64,000 nt of DNA from Streptomyces sp. NRRL B-1347 (GCF_000720325.1 NZ_JOJM01000024.1:62001-126000); one strand, 5' to 3'. Numbered from the stretch's first letter, positions 24,972 through 34,233 are shown. Numbers and translations: made by a program. The notes: generated by a model not told the origin, from the sequence alone.

Positions 24972-26387
24972 GTGACAGCGACACCGCGGCAACTGATCCT
25001 CCTGTGCCTGGCCCTGAGCCTGTGCGCGCTCCTCGCCGTCCCCGGCAACTTCGCGGGCCTGAGCAGCGACGCCCGGCTCACGCTCGCCGTGTTCGCGCTC
25101 GCCACCTGTGCCTGGATCGGCACGCCCATCGACGACACGTACATCGCGCTCGGCGCGGGGCTCGCCCTCACCGCCACCGGGGTGATCAGCAGCGACACCC
25201 TCTTCGGCACCCTCGGGGACGCGACGGTGTGGCTGCTGATCTGCGCGTTCGTGCTCGCGGCCGCCGTGGCGCGCAGCGGCCTCGCGGGCCGGGCCGCGGC
25301 GTTCCTCGTCAGCGGGGCGCGCAGCGTCCGGCAGCTGACGCATCTGACGACCGCCGCGCTCGTGGTCACGGCGTTCGCGGTGCCCGCCACCTCCGGCCGG
25401 GCCGCGCTCGCGCTGCCCGTCTTCCTCGCCCTCTCCAAGGTCCTCGCCGACCGCAGGCGCCTGGTCGTGATGCTGGCGCTGCTCTTCCCGACCGTCATCC
25501 TGCTGTCGGCGGTGGCGACCCTGATCGGGGCCGGCGCGCATCTGATCACGGTGTCCGTCCTGTGGGAGAGCACCGGGCAGGAGATCGGCTTCACGAAGTG
25601 GCTGCTGCTCGGCCTGCCGCTGGCGATCGCCTCGTCCCATCTGGCCGCCGAGGCCGTGCTCCTGACGACCACGCGCCGCGCGGACCGCGAGGGTCCGGTC
25701 GCGATCACCGCCGAGGACATCCAGGCGCACAGCGACCGCCCCGTGACCGGCCCCTGGGAGCCCGCGGAGACGCGCTGCGCGCTGCTGCTCGCCACGGTCG
25801 TCGCGCTGTGGTGCAGCGAGCCGCTGCACCGCGTACCGCCCGCCGTGGTCGCGCTGATCGGCGCGGTCGTCGCGTCCTCGCCCGCGCTCGGCACCGTCCG
25901 GCTCAAGGACGCCCTGAAGACCGTGCCGTGGTCGCTGCTGCTCTTCATGGCGGCGACGATGGCGATGGGCGTGGCGCTCGCCGAGTCCGGCGCCGCGAAG
26001 TGGCTGGTGACGGGGGTTCCCGTCGACGTGCCACCCTGGGTCTTCCTCGCCGTCGTCATCGCGGTCAGCACGGCGGCCCACCTGGTCCTCCAGTCCCGCT
26101 CGGCCCGCTCGTCGGTGCTCGTGCCGCTGGTCGTGGCCGCCGCCGTCGGCGCGGGCGTGAACCCGGTCGCCGCGGCCCTCGCGTCCACGGCCGCCGCGGG
26201 CTTCTGCCACACCCTGCCCGCCTCCGCGAAGCCGGTGACCCTCTTCGCGGAGATACCAGGGACCCCCACCTACACCCCGCGTGACCTGCTGCGGCTCTCC
26301 GCCGTCCTGGCCCCGCTCACGGCCGCGCTCGTCCTGCTGTTCGCCCTCGCGGTGTGGCCGCTGCTCGGCGTGCCCGTCAGCCGCTGA
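24972..26387 (+). CDS. SLC13/ArsB-type anion permease
   Basis: A 471-residue inner-membrane transporter with about eleven helices. It shows the ion-transporter fold with repeated segments such as ATVWLLICAFVLAAAVARSGLA, FAVPATSGRAALALPVFLAL and the second-half equivalent around ALASTAAAGFCHTLPASAKP. Relatives carry dicarboxylates, sulfate or other organic anions with Na+ or H+. The downstream glycerate kinase, 29 nt away, suggests glycerate or a related hydroxy-acid as substrate. GTG start. Confidence 0.85.
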   Translation: MTATPRQLILLCLALSLCALLAVPGNFAGLSSDARLTLAVFALATCAWIGTPIDDTYIALGAGLALTATGVISSDTLFGTLGDATVWLLICAFVLAAAVARSGLAGRAAAFLVSGARSVRQLTHLTTAALVVTAFAVPATSGRAALALPVFLALSKVLADRRRLVVMLALLFPTVILLSAVATLIGAGAHLITVSVLWESTGQEIGFTKWLLLGLPLAIASSHLAAEAVLLTTTRRADREGPVAITAEDIQAHSDRPVTGPWEPAETRCALLLATVVALWCSEPLHRVPPAVVALIGAVVASSPALGTVRLKDALKTVPWSLLLFMAATMAMGVALAESGAAKWLVTGVPVDVPPWVFLAVVIAVSTAAHLVLQSRSARSSVLVPLVVAAAVGAGVNPVAAALASTAAAGFCHTLPASAKPVTLFAEIPGTPTYTPRDLLRLSAVLAPLTAALVLLFALAVWPLLGVPVSR

Positions 26388-26416
26388 GCCCGCCCCCGCC
26401 CCAAGGAGTACGCCCC

Positions 26417-27652
26417 ATGCCGCACACACCCCCCGCCCCGTCCTCGCTCAGCCGTGTCGCTGTCGCCCCCAGCGGCTTCAAGGAGTCCCTGTCCGCCCAG
26501 TCCGCGGCCGAGGCCATCGCGCAGGGCGTCCGGCGCGTCCTGCCCGCCGCCGAGGTCGATCTGATCCCGCTCGTGGACGGCGGCGAGGGCACCGCTCAGG
26601 CCCTCGCGGCGGCCACCGGCGGGCGGCTCGTCGCGCTGCCCGCGACCGGCCCGGTCGGCGAGCGCATCGGCACCCACTTCGCGCTCCTGGACTCGGGCAC
26701 CGCCGTGGTGGAGATGGCGGCGGCCGCGGGCCTGCGCCTGGTGCCGCGCGAGCTGCGCGACCCCGGCGCCACCACGACGTACGGCGTGGGCGAGCTGATC
26801 CGCGCCGCGCTCGACGCGGGCGCCCGGCGCATCCTGGTGGGCTGCGGCGACTCGGGCACGTCGGACGGCGGCGCGGGCGCGCTCCAGGCCCTCGGCGTCC
26901 GCCTCCTGGACGCGGACGGCTGGGAGCTGCCGCGCGGTGGCCGCGAACTGCCGCGCCTGCACCACGTCGACGCCTCCCGCGCCGACCCGCGCCTCGCCGA
27001 GGCCGAGCTGCTCGTCGCCTGCAACCAGCACAACGTCCTGTGCGGCGAGCAGGGCGTGGCCCGCGTCTTCGGCCCGCAGAAGGGCGCGACACCGGCCCAG
27101 GTCGAGGAGCTCGCCGCGGGCCTGGAGCGCTGGGCGTACGTCCTCACCCGCGATCTGAAGGTCACCACCGACCTGTTCCACGGCCCCGGCACCGGCGCCT
27201 CCGGCGGCCTCGGCGCGGGCCTGGCCGCGCTCGGCGCCCGGCTCCTGCCCCGCTTCGACGTCCTCCTCGACCACCTCGACCTGGACGCCCGACTGGCCCG
27301 CGCCGACCTGGTCGTCACCGCCGAGGGCGCCCTCGACCGGCAGACCCCGCGCGGCAAGGTCCCGGCCGAAGTGGCCCGCCGCGCCAAGCTGTTCGGCCGC
27401 CCGGTGCTCGCCCTCGCGGGCACCATCGGCGACGGCGCGCACCTGGTGCGGGCCGCGGGCGTGGACGCCTACAGCGCGATCCTGCCCGCCCCGGTGACGC
27501 TCACGGAGGCGCTCGGCCGGGGCGGTGAGTTCCTCACCGACGCCACCGAGCGGGCCCTGCGGATGATCGTGCTCGGCTCGCGCCTGCCGGGTCAGGCGGC
27601 CGTGGCCCCGCTGTCGGTGTCGGGCACGCAGCGCCCGTCCTCGGTGCGGTAG
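26417..27652 (+). CDS. Glycerate kinase (class II, GarK/GlxK-like)
   Basis: Phosphorylates glycerate for entry into glycolysis. The 411-residue protein starts RVAVAPSGFKESLSAQSAAEA, has LVDGGEGTAQ, ILVGCGDSGTSDGGAGAL and GGLGAGLAALGA, and near the C-terminus TAEGALDRQT. ATG at 26417 is preceded by CAAGGAG. It follows the anion permease in one operon. Its last 61 nt overlap the end of the convergent PLP-enzyme gene. Confidence 0.93.
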   Translation: MPHTPPAPSSLSRVAVAPSGFKESLSAQSAAEAIAQGVRRVLPAAEVDLIPLVDGGEGTAQALAAATGGRLVALPATGPVGERIGTHFALLDSGTAVVEMAAAAGLRLVPRELRDPGATTTYGVGELIRAALDAGARRILVGCGDSGTSDGGAGALQALGVRLLDADGWELPRGGRELPRLHHVDASRADPRLAEAELLVACNQHNVLCGEQGVARVFGPQKGATPAQVEELAAGLERWAYVLTRDLKVTTDLFHGPGTGASGGLGAGLAALGARLLPRFDVLLDHLDLDARLARADLVVTAEGALDRQTPRGKVPAEVARRAKLFGRPVLALAGTIGDGAHLVRAAGVDAYSAILPAPVTLTEALGRGGEFLTDATERALRMIVLGSRLPGQAAVAPLSVSGTQRPSSVR

Positions 27653-28995
27653 CTCCACCGCGCGCCGTCGCTCACCAGCTCCTTGACGGCCCGTACGAAC
27701 CGCTCGACGTGCTCGTCCGGAGTGCCCGCGCCGAAGCTCACGCGGATCGCGTTCAGCGACCGCTCGCCGGGCGCGGCCTCCGGGGCGCCGCACTCGCCGG
27801 GCTCGTCGGGCGCGCTGCCGAGGAGCGTGCGCACCAGCGGGTGCGCGCAGAACAGGCCGTCGCGCACGCCGATGCCGTACTCGGCGGACAGCGCGGCGGC
27901 GAAGTGCGAGCTGTTCCAGCCGTCGACCACGAAGGAGATGACACCGACGCGGGGCGCGTCGTCGCCGAACAGCGACAGCACCCGCACCTCGGGCACCTCG
28001 GCGAGCCCCTCGCGCACCTTCTGGATCAGCTGCTGCTCCCGCGCGACCAGGGCCTCGAACCCGGCCTCGTTCAGGGCCTTGCAGGCGGCGGCGATGGAGT
28101 AGGCGCCGATGACGTTGGGCGAGCCCGCCTCGTGCCGGGCGGCCGTGTCGTGCCACTCGACGTCCACTCCCCCGTCGGTGCGCCGCGTCACCGTGCGCGA
28201 GGCGCCGCCACCGGCCAGGTAGGGCTCGGCGGCGCGCAGCCAGTCGGCCCGCCCCGCGAGCACGCCTGAGCCGAAGGGCGCGTACAGCTTGTGCCCGGAG
28301 AAGGCGACCCAGTCGACGTCCAACTCCGCGATGTCCACGGGGTGGTGGGGCGCCAGCTGCGCGGCGTCGAGGACGATCCGGGCGCCGTGCGCGTGCGCCG
28401 CGGCGGCCAGCTCCCGCACCGGCCACAGCTCACCGGTGACGTTCGACGCGCCGGTCACGCACACCAGGGCGGGCCCGTAGGGGTCCCGGTCGGCGAGCGC
28501 GCGCTCCAGGTTCCGCACCGCGTCGCCGGGCGTGCGGGGGGCGTTCAGGTACGTGACGCGCGCGTCGCGCCAGGGAAGCAGCGAGGCGTGGTGCTCGGTC
28601 TCGAAGACGAAGACCTGGCAGTCGGCGGGCAGGGCGGCGGCCAGCAGGTTCAGCGAGTCCGTCGTGGACCGGGTGAAGACCACCTGGTCGCCCTCCCGGC
28701 AGCCGAGGAACTCGGCCACGGTCCTGCGGGAGTTCTCGAACAGGTCGGTCGACAGCTGGGACAGGTATCCGGCGCCGCGGTGCACGCTGCCGTAGTACGG
28801 CGCGTACGCGGCCACGTCGTCCCACACCCGCTGGAGCGCCGGGGCGCTCGCCGCGTAGTCGAGGGCCGCGTACGTCACCTCGCCGCCGGTGACGAGGGGC
28901 ACGGTGACGTCGCGCCCGAGCACGGGCAGCGGCTCGGCGCAGCAGGGGTCGGCGGAGTCGGCGGCGGTGGCGGTGGCAGCGGTGGAGGCAGACAT
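27592..28995 (-). CDS. Class V PLP-dependent enzyme (cysteine desulfurase-like) under SAM-IV control
   Basis: A 467-residue aminotransferase class V protein. It has TRSTTDSLNLLA (cofactor phosphate), FETEHHASLLPW, VLDAAQLAPHHPVD and the PLP lysine in AFSGHKLYAPFG. The SufS-like lobe includes GIGVRDGLFCAHPLV, where Cys is in the position expected for cysteine desulfurase-like chemistry. ATG at 28995 follows CGGGAG. Upstream lie a SAM-IV riboswitch and a six-codon reading frame, so expression should fall when S-adenosylmethionine is high; this points to a role in sulfur or methionine metabolism. The exact substrate is unresolved. Confidence 0.88.
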   Translation of the reverse strand: MSASTAATATAADSADPCCAEPLPVLGRDVTVPLVTGGEVTYAALDYAASAPALQRVWDDVAAYAPYYGSVHRGAGYLSQLSTDLFENSRRTVAEFLGCREGDQVVFTRSTTDSLNLLAAALPADCQVFVFETEHHASLLPWRDARVTYLNAPRTPGDAVRNLERALADRDPYGPALVCVTGASNVTGELWPVRELAAAAHAHGARIVLDAAQLAPHHPVDIAELDVDWVAFSGHKLYAPFGSGVLAGRADWLRAAEPYLAGGGASRTVTRRTDGGVDVEWHDTAARHEAGSPNVIGAYSIAAACKALNEAGFEALVAREQQLIQKVREGLAEVPEVRVLSLFGDDAPRVGVISFVVDGWNSSHFAAALSAEYGIGVRDGLFCAHPLVRTLLGSAPDEPGECGAPEAAPGERSLNAIRVSFGAGTPDEHVERFVRAVKELVSDGARWSYRTEDGRCVPDTDSGATAA

Positions 28996-29106
28996 GGCGA
29001 ACTCCCGTAAGAGGCAGGCGAGATCACTGTGCGGACAACGGCCGACGCGACCGGTCAACGGCACAGGAGAAGTGAGAAAGGGGTACGGAGAACGGGGCCT
29101 TCGGCC

Positions 29107-29127
29107 CTATCGCATTCGCTGGCTCAC
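29107..29127 (-). CDS. Candidate leader peptide, 6 codons (MSQRMR)
   Basis: A GTG with GAGGGAG six bases upstream opens a reading frame of six codons, GTG AGC CAG CGA ATG CGA, then TAG. It lies between the SAM-IV aptamer and the PLP-enzyme gene, 112 nt before the latter. A G/C hairpin (gggcc-gaa-ggccc) follows at once. Two rare CGA codons and an internal Met codon would suit a ribosome-stalling attenuator, but no direct evidence is available. Confidence 0.45.
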   Translation of the reverse strand: MSQRMR

Positions 29128-29167
29128 GAGACTGCTCCCTCGACGACCAGGACCCCTGGTGACGCGA

Positions 29168-29287
29168 GGGGTCCGCGCTTGCGGTGAACCTTGCTGTTCA
29201 CCGCCTGGTCTTCACCCGGGGCACCCCGCCACGGACGGAGGGTTGCCGGACAGCGGGCCGGGGCCGTAGTCGCTGTCACTCATGACC
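29168..29287 (-). ncRNA. SAM-IV riboswitch
   Basis: The minus strand matches the SAM-IV consensus. It begins ggtcatgagtgacagcg, has the aptamer core ccggcaaccctcc and ggggtgccccgggtgaagac, a P4-like hairpin gcggtgaac-agcaa-gttcaccgc, and ends gcaagcgcggacccc. SAM-IV aptamers occur in actinomycetes and turn off sulfur and methionine genes when S-adenosylmethionine binds. It lies 172 nt upstream of the class V PLP-enzyme start. Confidence 0.92.
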
Positions 29288-29386
29288 TGCGCAGCATCTT
29301 GCCACACGATCTTGCGGGCGCAACACCGACGTCCACGATCCGGACCGGCGGGCCCCGTCAACCGGGCCGGGTTGAGGTGCCCCGAA

Positions 29387-29500
29387 GGGGCGCGGGGAAC
29401 TGCGCGCTCAGCGCGCGAAAAGCCGCAGACGCGTCTGCTGAGATCCCGGCGGACGCGTCTGCGGCTTTGTGGGGGCTGGTCGCGCAGTTCCCCGCGCCCC
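29387..29500. repeat. Nested inverted-repeat element between trpD and the riboswitch
   Basis: The outer arms are a perfect 20-bp inverted repeat, ggggcgcggggaactgcgcg at 29387-29406 and its complement at 29481-29500. The inner arms are a perfect 17-bp repeat, aaagccgcagacgcgtc at 29419-29435 and its complement at 29452-29468. The element lies between the trpD stop and the riboswitch and would act as a terminator for trpD. It belongs to a G/C-rich intergenic repeat family seen throughout Streptomyces; a half-copy is at 35552-35602. Confidence 0.85.
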
Positions 29501-29513
29501 TCACGGGCGGGGC

Positions 29514-30578
29514 TCAGGCGTTGCTGGCTGCTACCCAGCGCGCCAGCGCCGCCCTCGCCGCGCCGGAATCGATGGCGTCGGCCGCCTTGGCCATCCCCGC
29601 GCGGATTCGCTCCACGAGCGGGCCCTCGCCCGGCTCCAGGGCGACCAGGGCCGCCGCGGCGTTCAGCAGCACCGCGTCCCGCACGGGGCCCGTCTCACCG
29701 TCCAGGAGCCGCCGCGCGACCTCCGCGTTGTAGGAGGCGTCGGCGCCCCGGAGTGCCTCGACGGGCACCACGTCGATGCCGACGTCACGCGGGTCGAAGG
29801 CCTCCTCGCGGACACTGCCGTCGCGGACCACCCACACCCGGGACGTGGCGGTGGTGGTGAGCTCGTCCAGGCCGTCGTCGCCGCGGAAGACGAGGGCGGA
29901 GGAGCCGCGCTCGGCGAGCACGCCCGCGAGGATCGGCGCCATCCGCGCGTCCGCGACACCGGTGGCCTGGGCCCTGACCTTCGCCGGGTTGGTCAGCGGG
30001 CCGAGGAAGTTGAACGTCGTGCGGATGCCCAGTTCGCGCCGCGCGGGCGCCACGTGCCGCAGCGCCGGGTGGAACTTCACCGCGAAGCAGAAGGTGATCC
30101 CGGCCTCCTCCGCCACCTCGCGCACCCGCTGCGGCGTCAGCTCCAGATTGACGCCGAGCTTCTCCAGGACGTCCGAGGCACCGGAGGCGCTGGACGCCGC
30201 CCGGTTGCCGTGCTTGACGACCTTCGCGCCGGTCCCGGCGACGACGATCGCGGACATGGTGGAGATGTTGACGGTCTTGGCGCCGTCGCCGCCGGTGCCG
30301 ACGATGTCGACGCTCGGCCCGGGCACGTCGATGACGTGCGCGTGCTCGTACATGGCGCGGACGAGACCGGAGATCTCCTCGACGGTCTCCCCCTTGGCGC
30401 GCAGCGCGACGGCGAAGCCCGCGATCTGCGCGTCGGTGGCCTCGCCGCGCATGATGCGGTCCATCGCCCAGGCGGTGTCGTCGGCGCTCTGGTCGCGGCC
30501 GTCGAGGAGGCCGTTCAGCACGTCGGGCCAGGAACGGGCCGCCGCGGTGTCGCCTCCTGCGGGGGTCACAGCGCTCAT
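29514..30578 (-). CDS. trpD: Anthranilate phosphoribosyltransferase
   Basis: Second committed step of tryptophan synthesis: joins anthranilate to PRPP. The 354-residue protein has the PRPP site [43 protein letters not shown] and the catalytic Asp/Glu pair in [14 protein letters not shown] start. It stands alone here, away from other trp genes, as in other Streptomyces. Confidence 0.96.
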   Translation of the reverse strand: MSAVTPAGGDTAAARSWPDVLNGLLDGRDQSADDTAWAMDRIMRGEATDAQIAGFAVALRAKGETVEEISGLVRAMYEHAHVIDVPGPSVDIVGTGGDGAKTVNISTMSAIVVAGTGAKVVKHGNRAASSASGASDVLEKLGVNLELTPQRVREVAEEAGITFCFAVKFHPALRHVAPARRELGIRTTFNFLGPLTNPAKVRAQATGVADARMAPILAGVLAERGSSALVFRGDDGLDELTTTATSRVWVVRDGSVREEAFDPRDVGIDVVPVEALRGADASYNAEVARRLLDGETGPVRDAVLLNAAAALVALEPGEGPLVERIRAGMAKAADAIDSGAARAALARWVAASNA

Positions 30579-30656
30579 GGCCGCTCCTGAGTTTCGTCGA
30601 GGGATCCGTCCCCACCTCTGGGGGTGAACCCCACCCTATCCAGCCCGGGGACGGCG

Positions 30657-30689
30657 AAGAGCCCCGTCCAGGTGCTGGACGGGGCTCTT
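30657..30689 (-). terminator. Terminator of the ctaE-qcrCAB operon
   Basis: A perfect 14-bp inverted repeat (aagagccccgtcca and its complement, 5-nt loop) lies 37 nt past the qcrB stop, between qcrB and the trpD start. Confidence 0.8.
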
Positions 30690-30725
30690 GCCGTGGCGAC
30701 CGTTAACGGTCTGGAACCTCAGGGA

Positions 30726-32378
30726 TCAGTGGTGACCGTGGCCGCTCGTGATCTCCTTGTACTCGTCGACCGTCGGCTTCGGGATCTGGCCGTCCTCGCC
30801 GTACATGCCCTTGGACAGCTTCGCCCGCAGCTTCTGCGAGCCCGTCACCTTGCGCTGGACGCCGTTCTCGTCGACCGTCGGGCCGATCTCGAGCGGCTTG
30901 TACTGCTCGTGCGCGGTGAGGGTGTGCAGCTGGTCCTGGTCGAGCGGCTCGTGCACCTCGATGAACTCACCGTGCGGCAGGCGCTTGATGATGCCGGACT
31001 CGCGTCCGTGCAGCACCTTGTCCTTGTCGCGGCGCTGGAGGCCCAGGCAGATCCGCTTGGTGACGACGAACGCGATGACCGGTCCGACGAAGAAGAAGAT
31101 CCGGACGAACCAGGTGATCGAGTTGATCGACAGGTGGAAGTGCGTGGCCCAGAGGTCGTTTCCACCACCGACCAGCATGATCATGTACGCGGTGATCCAG
31201 GCGACACCGAACGCGGTCCGGGTCGGGGCGTTGCGCGGGCGGTCCAGGATGTGGTGCTCGCGCTTGTCGCCGGTGACCCAGGACTCGATGAACGGGTAGA
31301 CGGCGATGGCCGCGAGGACCAGCGGGAAGATGACCAGCGGGATGAACACGCCCAGGACCAGGGTGTGGCCCCAGAGGTTGATCTCCCAGCCCGGCATGAC
31401 ACGGATCAGACCCTCGGCGAAGCCCATGTACCAGTCGGGCTGGGCGCCGGTGGACACCTGGTCCGGACGGTACGGGCCGATCGCCCAGATCGGGTTGATC
31501 GAGGCGATCGCGGCGACGACCGCGATGACGCCGAAGACCAGGAAGAAGAAGCCTCCGGCCTTGGCCATGTAGACCGGGAGCAGCGGCATGCCGACGACGT
31601 TCTTGTTCGTCTTGCCGGGGCCCGCGAACTGCGTGTGCTTGTGGTAGAAGACCAGGATCAGGTGCGCCACCACGAGGCCGAGCATGATGCCCGGCAGCAG
31701 CAGGATGTGGACCGAGTAGAAGCGGGCCACGAAGTCGCCGCCGGGGAACTCGCCGCCGAACAGGAACATCGACAGGTACGTACCGACGATCGGCACGGAC
31801 AGGACCGCGCCCTGCATGAAGCGGACACCGGTGCCGGAGAGCAGGTCGTCGGGCAGCGAGTAACCGGTGAAGCCGGTGAACATGCCGAGGACGAACAGCA
31901 GGAAGCCGAACAGCCAGTTGACCTCACGCGGCTTGCGGAACGCACCGGTGAAGAACACGCGCATCATGTGCACGAACATGCCGGCGAGGAAGATCAGCGC
32001 CGCCCAGTGGTGGATCTGCCGGATCAGCAGACCACCGCGCACATCGAAGGAGATGTGCATGGTCGAGTTGAACGCCTCGGACATCAGCTGGCCCTGCAGG
32101 GGCACGTAGCTGCCGTGGTACTCCACCTCGTTCATCGACGGGTGGAAGAACAGCGTCAGGTACACACCCGTGAGGATGATGATGATGAAGCTGTAGAGGC
32201 AGATCTCACCGAGCATGAAGGACCAGTGGTCCGGGAAGATCTTGCGCATGTTGGCCTTGGCCAGGGAGTAGATCCCAAGGCGGCCGTCGGCCCAGTCGGC
32301 GACCCGCTCGCCGGCGGGCGCTTTCTTGCGTGAGTCGGTCGACGGGGCCGCCGTCGCCGTGGTGTTCTCGGTGCTCAT
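30726..32378 (-). CDS. qcrB: Cytochrome bc1 complex cytochrome b subunit
   Basis: Membrane subunit of menaquinol:cytochrome c reductase carrying two b hemes. The 550-residue protein has the b-type core with eight helices, including HHWAALIFLAGMFVHMMRVFFTGAFRKPRE (paired heme His residues), GYSLPDDLLSGTG and WYMGFAEG, and an actinobacterial C-terminal extension of about 130 residues. ATG at 32378 overlaps the qcrA stop by 4 nt. Last gene of the qcrCAB operon. Confidence 0.97.
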   Translation of the reverse strand: MSTENTTATAAPSTDSRKKAPAGERVADWADGRLGIYSLAKANMRKIFPDHWSFMLGEICLYSFIIIILTGVYLTLFFHPSMNEVEYHGSYVPLQGQLMSEAFNSTMHISFDVRGGLLIRQIHHWAALIFLAGMFVHMMRVFFTGAFRKPREVNWLFGFLLFVLGMFTGFTGYSLPDDLLSGTGVRFMQGAVLSVPIVGTYLSMFLFGGEFPGGDFVARFYSVHILLLPGIMLGLVVAHLILVFYHKHTQFAGPGKTNKNVVGMPLLPVYMAKAGGFFFLVFGVIAVVAAIASINPIWAIGPYRPDQVSTGAQPDWYMGFAEGLIRVMPGWEINLWGHTLVLGVFIPLVIFPLVLAAIAVYPFIESWVTGDKREHHILDRPRNAPTRTAFGVAWITAYMIMLVGGGNDLWATHFHLSINSITWFVRIFFFVGPVIAFVVTKRICLGLQRRDKDKVLHGRESGIIKRLPHGEFIEVHEPLDQDQLHTLTAHEQYKPLEIGPTVDENGVQRKVTGSQKLRAKLSKGMYGEDGQIPKPTVDEYKEITSGHGHH

Positions 32379-33427
32379 CCGCGCTCCCAGAAGGCAGGAC
32401 CGACGGGCTCTTCGAAGTCGCCGTGCGCCTCGAGGTAGCCCTCCTCGTTCACGCCGATCTTCAGCTGCGGAAGGGCGTGACCGGCGGGGCCGAAGATGAC
32501 TCGGGCGCCGTCGGAGAGGTCGAAGGTGGACTGGTGGCACGGGCAGAGGACGTGGTGCGTCTGCTGCTCGTACAGGGAGATCGGGCAGCCCACGTGGGTG
32601 CAGATCTTGGAGTACGCGACGATGCCCTCGTGCGACCACGCCAGCTCGCGCTTGTCCTTGATGTCGGCCGGCTGGAGCCGGACGATCATCAGGGCGGCCT
32701 TGGCGATCTGGGTCTGGAAGTCGTGGTCGTGCTCCTCCAGGCCTTCCGGCTTGGCGAAGGTCAGCGAACCGACTGCCACGTCCGAGGGACGCAGCGGCTC
32801 GTTCGTGTTCATGTTCACGAGCAGCTTGCCCTTGGACCACAGGGTGTGCCGCAGCTTGTCCTCCGGCAGCGGACCGAGGTCACGCAGCAGGACGACACCG
32901 GACAGCGGAACCAGGGTCAGCGCGCCGAACATGGTGTTGCGGATCAGCTTGCGCCGGCCGAGCTGGGACTCCTTCGCGCCCTCCGCGAAGTCCGCCATGA
33001 CCTTGGCCTTGACCTCGGGCTCGGCCTCGATCGGGTGCCGGTCGTCGGCGACCTCGACGTCGGACATCAGGGTGCGGGCCCAGTGGACCGCGCCCGCGCC
33101 GATGCAGAACAGCGCCACGCCGAGGGTCATGCCGAGCGCGAAGTTCAGCGCGCTGATGTGCCCGATCGGCCAGATGTAGACGTTCTTGTCGACCGGGAAC
33201 GCCACGTACGAGGCGATGAAGGCGACGGTCGCCAGCATCGAGATCGTGAAGAGCATCGCGACCGTGCGCTCGGAGCGCCGGGCGGCCTTCTCGTCGATGT
33301 CCTGGACGCGGTTCTCGTGCGGCGGCAGGCCCGGGTCCGCGAACGGGTCCTCGGCCACGGCCACCGCGCCGTGCGCGGACTCCTGCTCGCTGGGCAGGTT
33401 CTCTTCTGGGGTTTCTTGGCTACTCAT
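32375..33427 (-). CDS. qcrA: Rieske iron-sulfur subunit of cytochrome bc1
   Basis: A 350-residue three-helix actinobacterial Rieske protein. The [2Fe-2S] site is formed by CTHVGCP and CPCHQSTFD near residues 270-305. Three hydrophobic helices come before it, unlike the single helix of mitochondrial forms. ATG at 33427; its 5' end overlaps qcrC and its 3' end overlaps qcrB, both by 4 nt. It passes electrons from menaquinol to the diheme QcrC. Confidence 0.97.
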   Translation of the reverse strand: MSSQETPEENLPSEQESAHGAVAVAEDPFADPGLPPHENRVQDIDEKAARRSERTVAMLFTISMLATVAFIASYVAFPVDKNVYIWPIGHISALNFALGMTLGVALFCIGAGAVHWARTLMSDVEVADDRHPIEAEPEVKAKVMADFAEGAKESQLGRRKLIRNTMFGALTLVPLSGVVLLRDLGPLPEDKLRHTLWSKGKLLVNMNTNEPLRPSDVAVGSLTFAKPEGLEEHDHDFQTQIAKAALMIVRLQPADIKDKRELAWSHEGIVAYSKICTHVGCPISLYEQQTHHVLCPCHQSTFDLSDGARVIFGPAGHALPQLKIGVNEEGYLEAHGDFEEPVGPAFWERG

Positions 33428-34233
33428 GACTTCTTGGCCTTTGCGGTCCGGGCGGCGACCCACACGGCGACCGCGATCAGCGCGCCGAGGCCGAAGATCC
33501 AGGCGAACAGACCCTCACTGACCGGTCCGAGACCGCCCAGCTTGAGACCGCCGGGGCTCTCGGTCTTCTCGCTGTTGACCGCGTCGATGTACGCGATGAT
33601 TTCCTTCTTGTTCTTCTCCGGCATCGTCGTGTCGGGGAAGGAAGGCATGTTCTGCGGGCCGGTCTGCATGGCCTCGTAGATGTGCTTCTTGCTCACGCCT
33701 TCGAGGCTCGGCGCGAACTTGCCGTGGGTCAGCGCGCCGCCCTCACCGGTGAAGTTGTGGCACTGGGCACAGTTCGTGCGGAACAGCTCGCCACCCTTGG
33801 CGATGTCGGCGCCCTTCGGGTCGACCTGCTTCTCGGTCGGGACGGAGGGGCCGGCGCCGAGCGAGGCGACGTACGCGGCCAGCTGGTCGATCTCAGCCTG
33901 GCTGTAGATGACCTTCTTCTTCGGCGCCTGGGCGCCCTGCTGCTGCAGCGGCATGCGGCCGGTGCCGACCTGGAAGTCGACAGCCGCGGCGCCGACGCCG
34001 ACCAGGCTCGGGCCGTCGGTGGTGCCCTGACCGCCGGTTCCGTGGCAGCTGGAGCAGCCCACGGCATAGAGCTTCTTGCCCTCGTCAATGGCGAGGGACT
34101 GAGCGGTTTCGTCGGCCTGCGCCTTGTCCGCCGGCGCGAACGCGGCGTACAGCCCCCCGGTGGCCGCCAGCGCGAGGAGTAGGACGACGACCGCCGCCAG
34201 CGGATGGCGTCGTCGTGCGGAGAGCTTTTTCAC
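33424..34233 (-). CDS. qcrC: Diheme cytochrome c subunit of cytochrome bc1
   Basis: A 269-residue membrane-anchored cytochrome with two heme c sites, C60-SSC-H64 and C155-AQC-H159. An N-terminal helix (residues about 11-32) and a C-terminal helix anchor it. The fused diheme form replaces a soluble cytochrome c and delivers electrons directly to the aa3 oxidase in the actinobacterial supercomplex. ATG start; 101 nt after ctaE. Confidence 0.97.
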   Translation of the reverse strand: MKKLSARRRHPLAAVVVLLLALAATGGLYAAFAPADKAQADETAQSLAIDEGKKLYAVGCSSCHGTGGQGTTDGPSLVGVGAAAVDFQVGTGRMPLQQQGAQAPKKKVIYSQAEIDQLAAYVASLGAGPSVPTEKQVDPKGADIAKGGELFRTNCAQCHNFTGEGGALTHGKFAPSLEGVSKKHIYEAMQTGPQNMPSFPDTTMPEKNKKEIIAYIDAVNSEKTESPGGLKLGGLGPVSEGLFAWIFGLGALIAVAVWVAARTAKAKKS

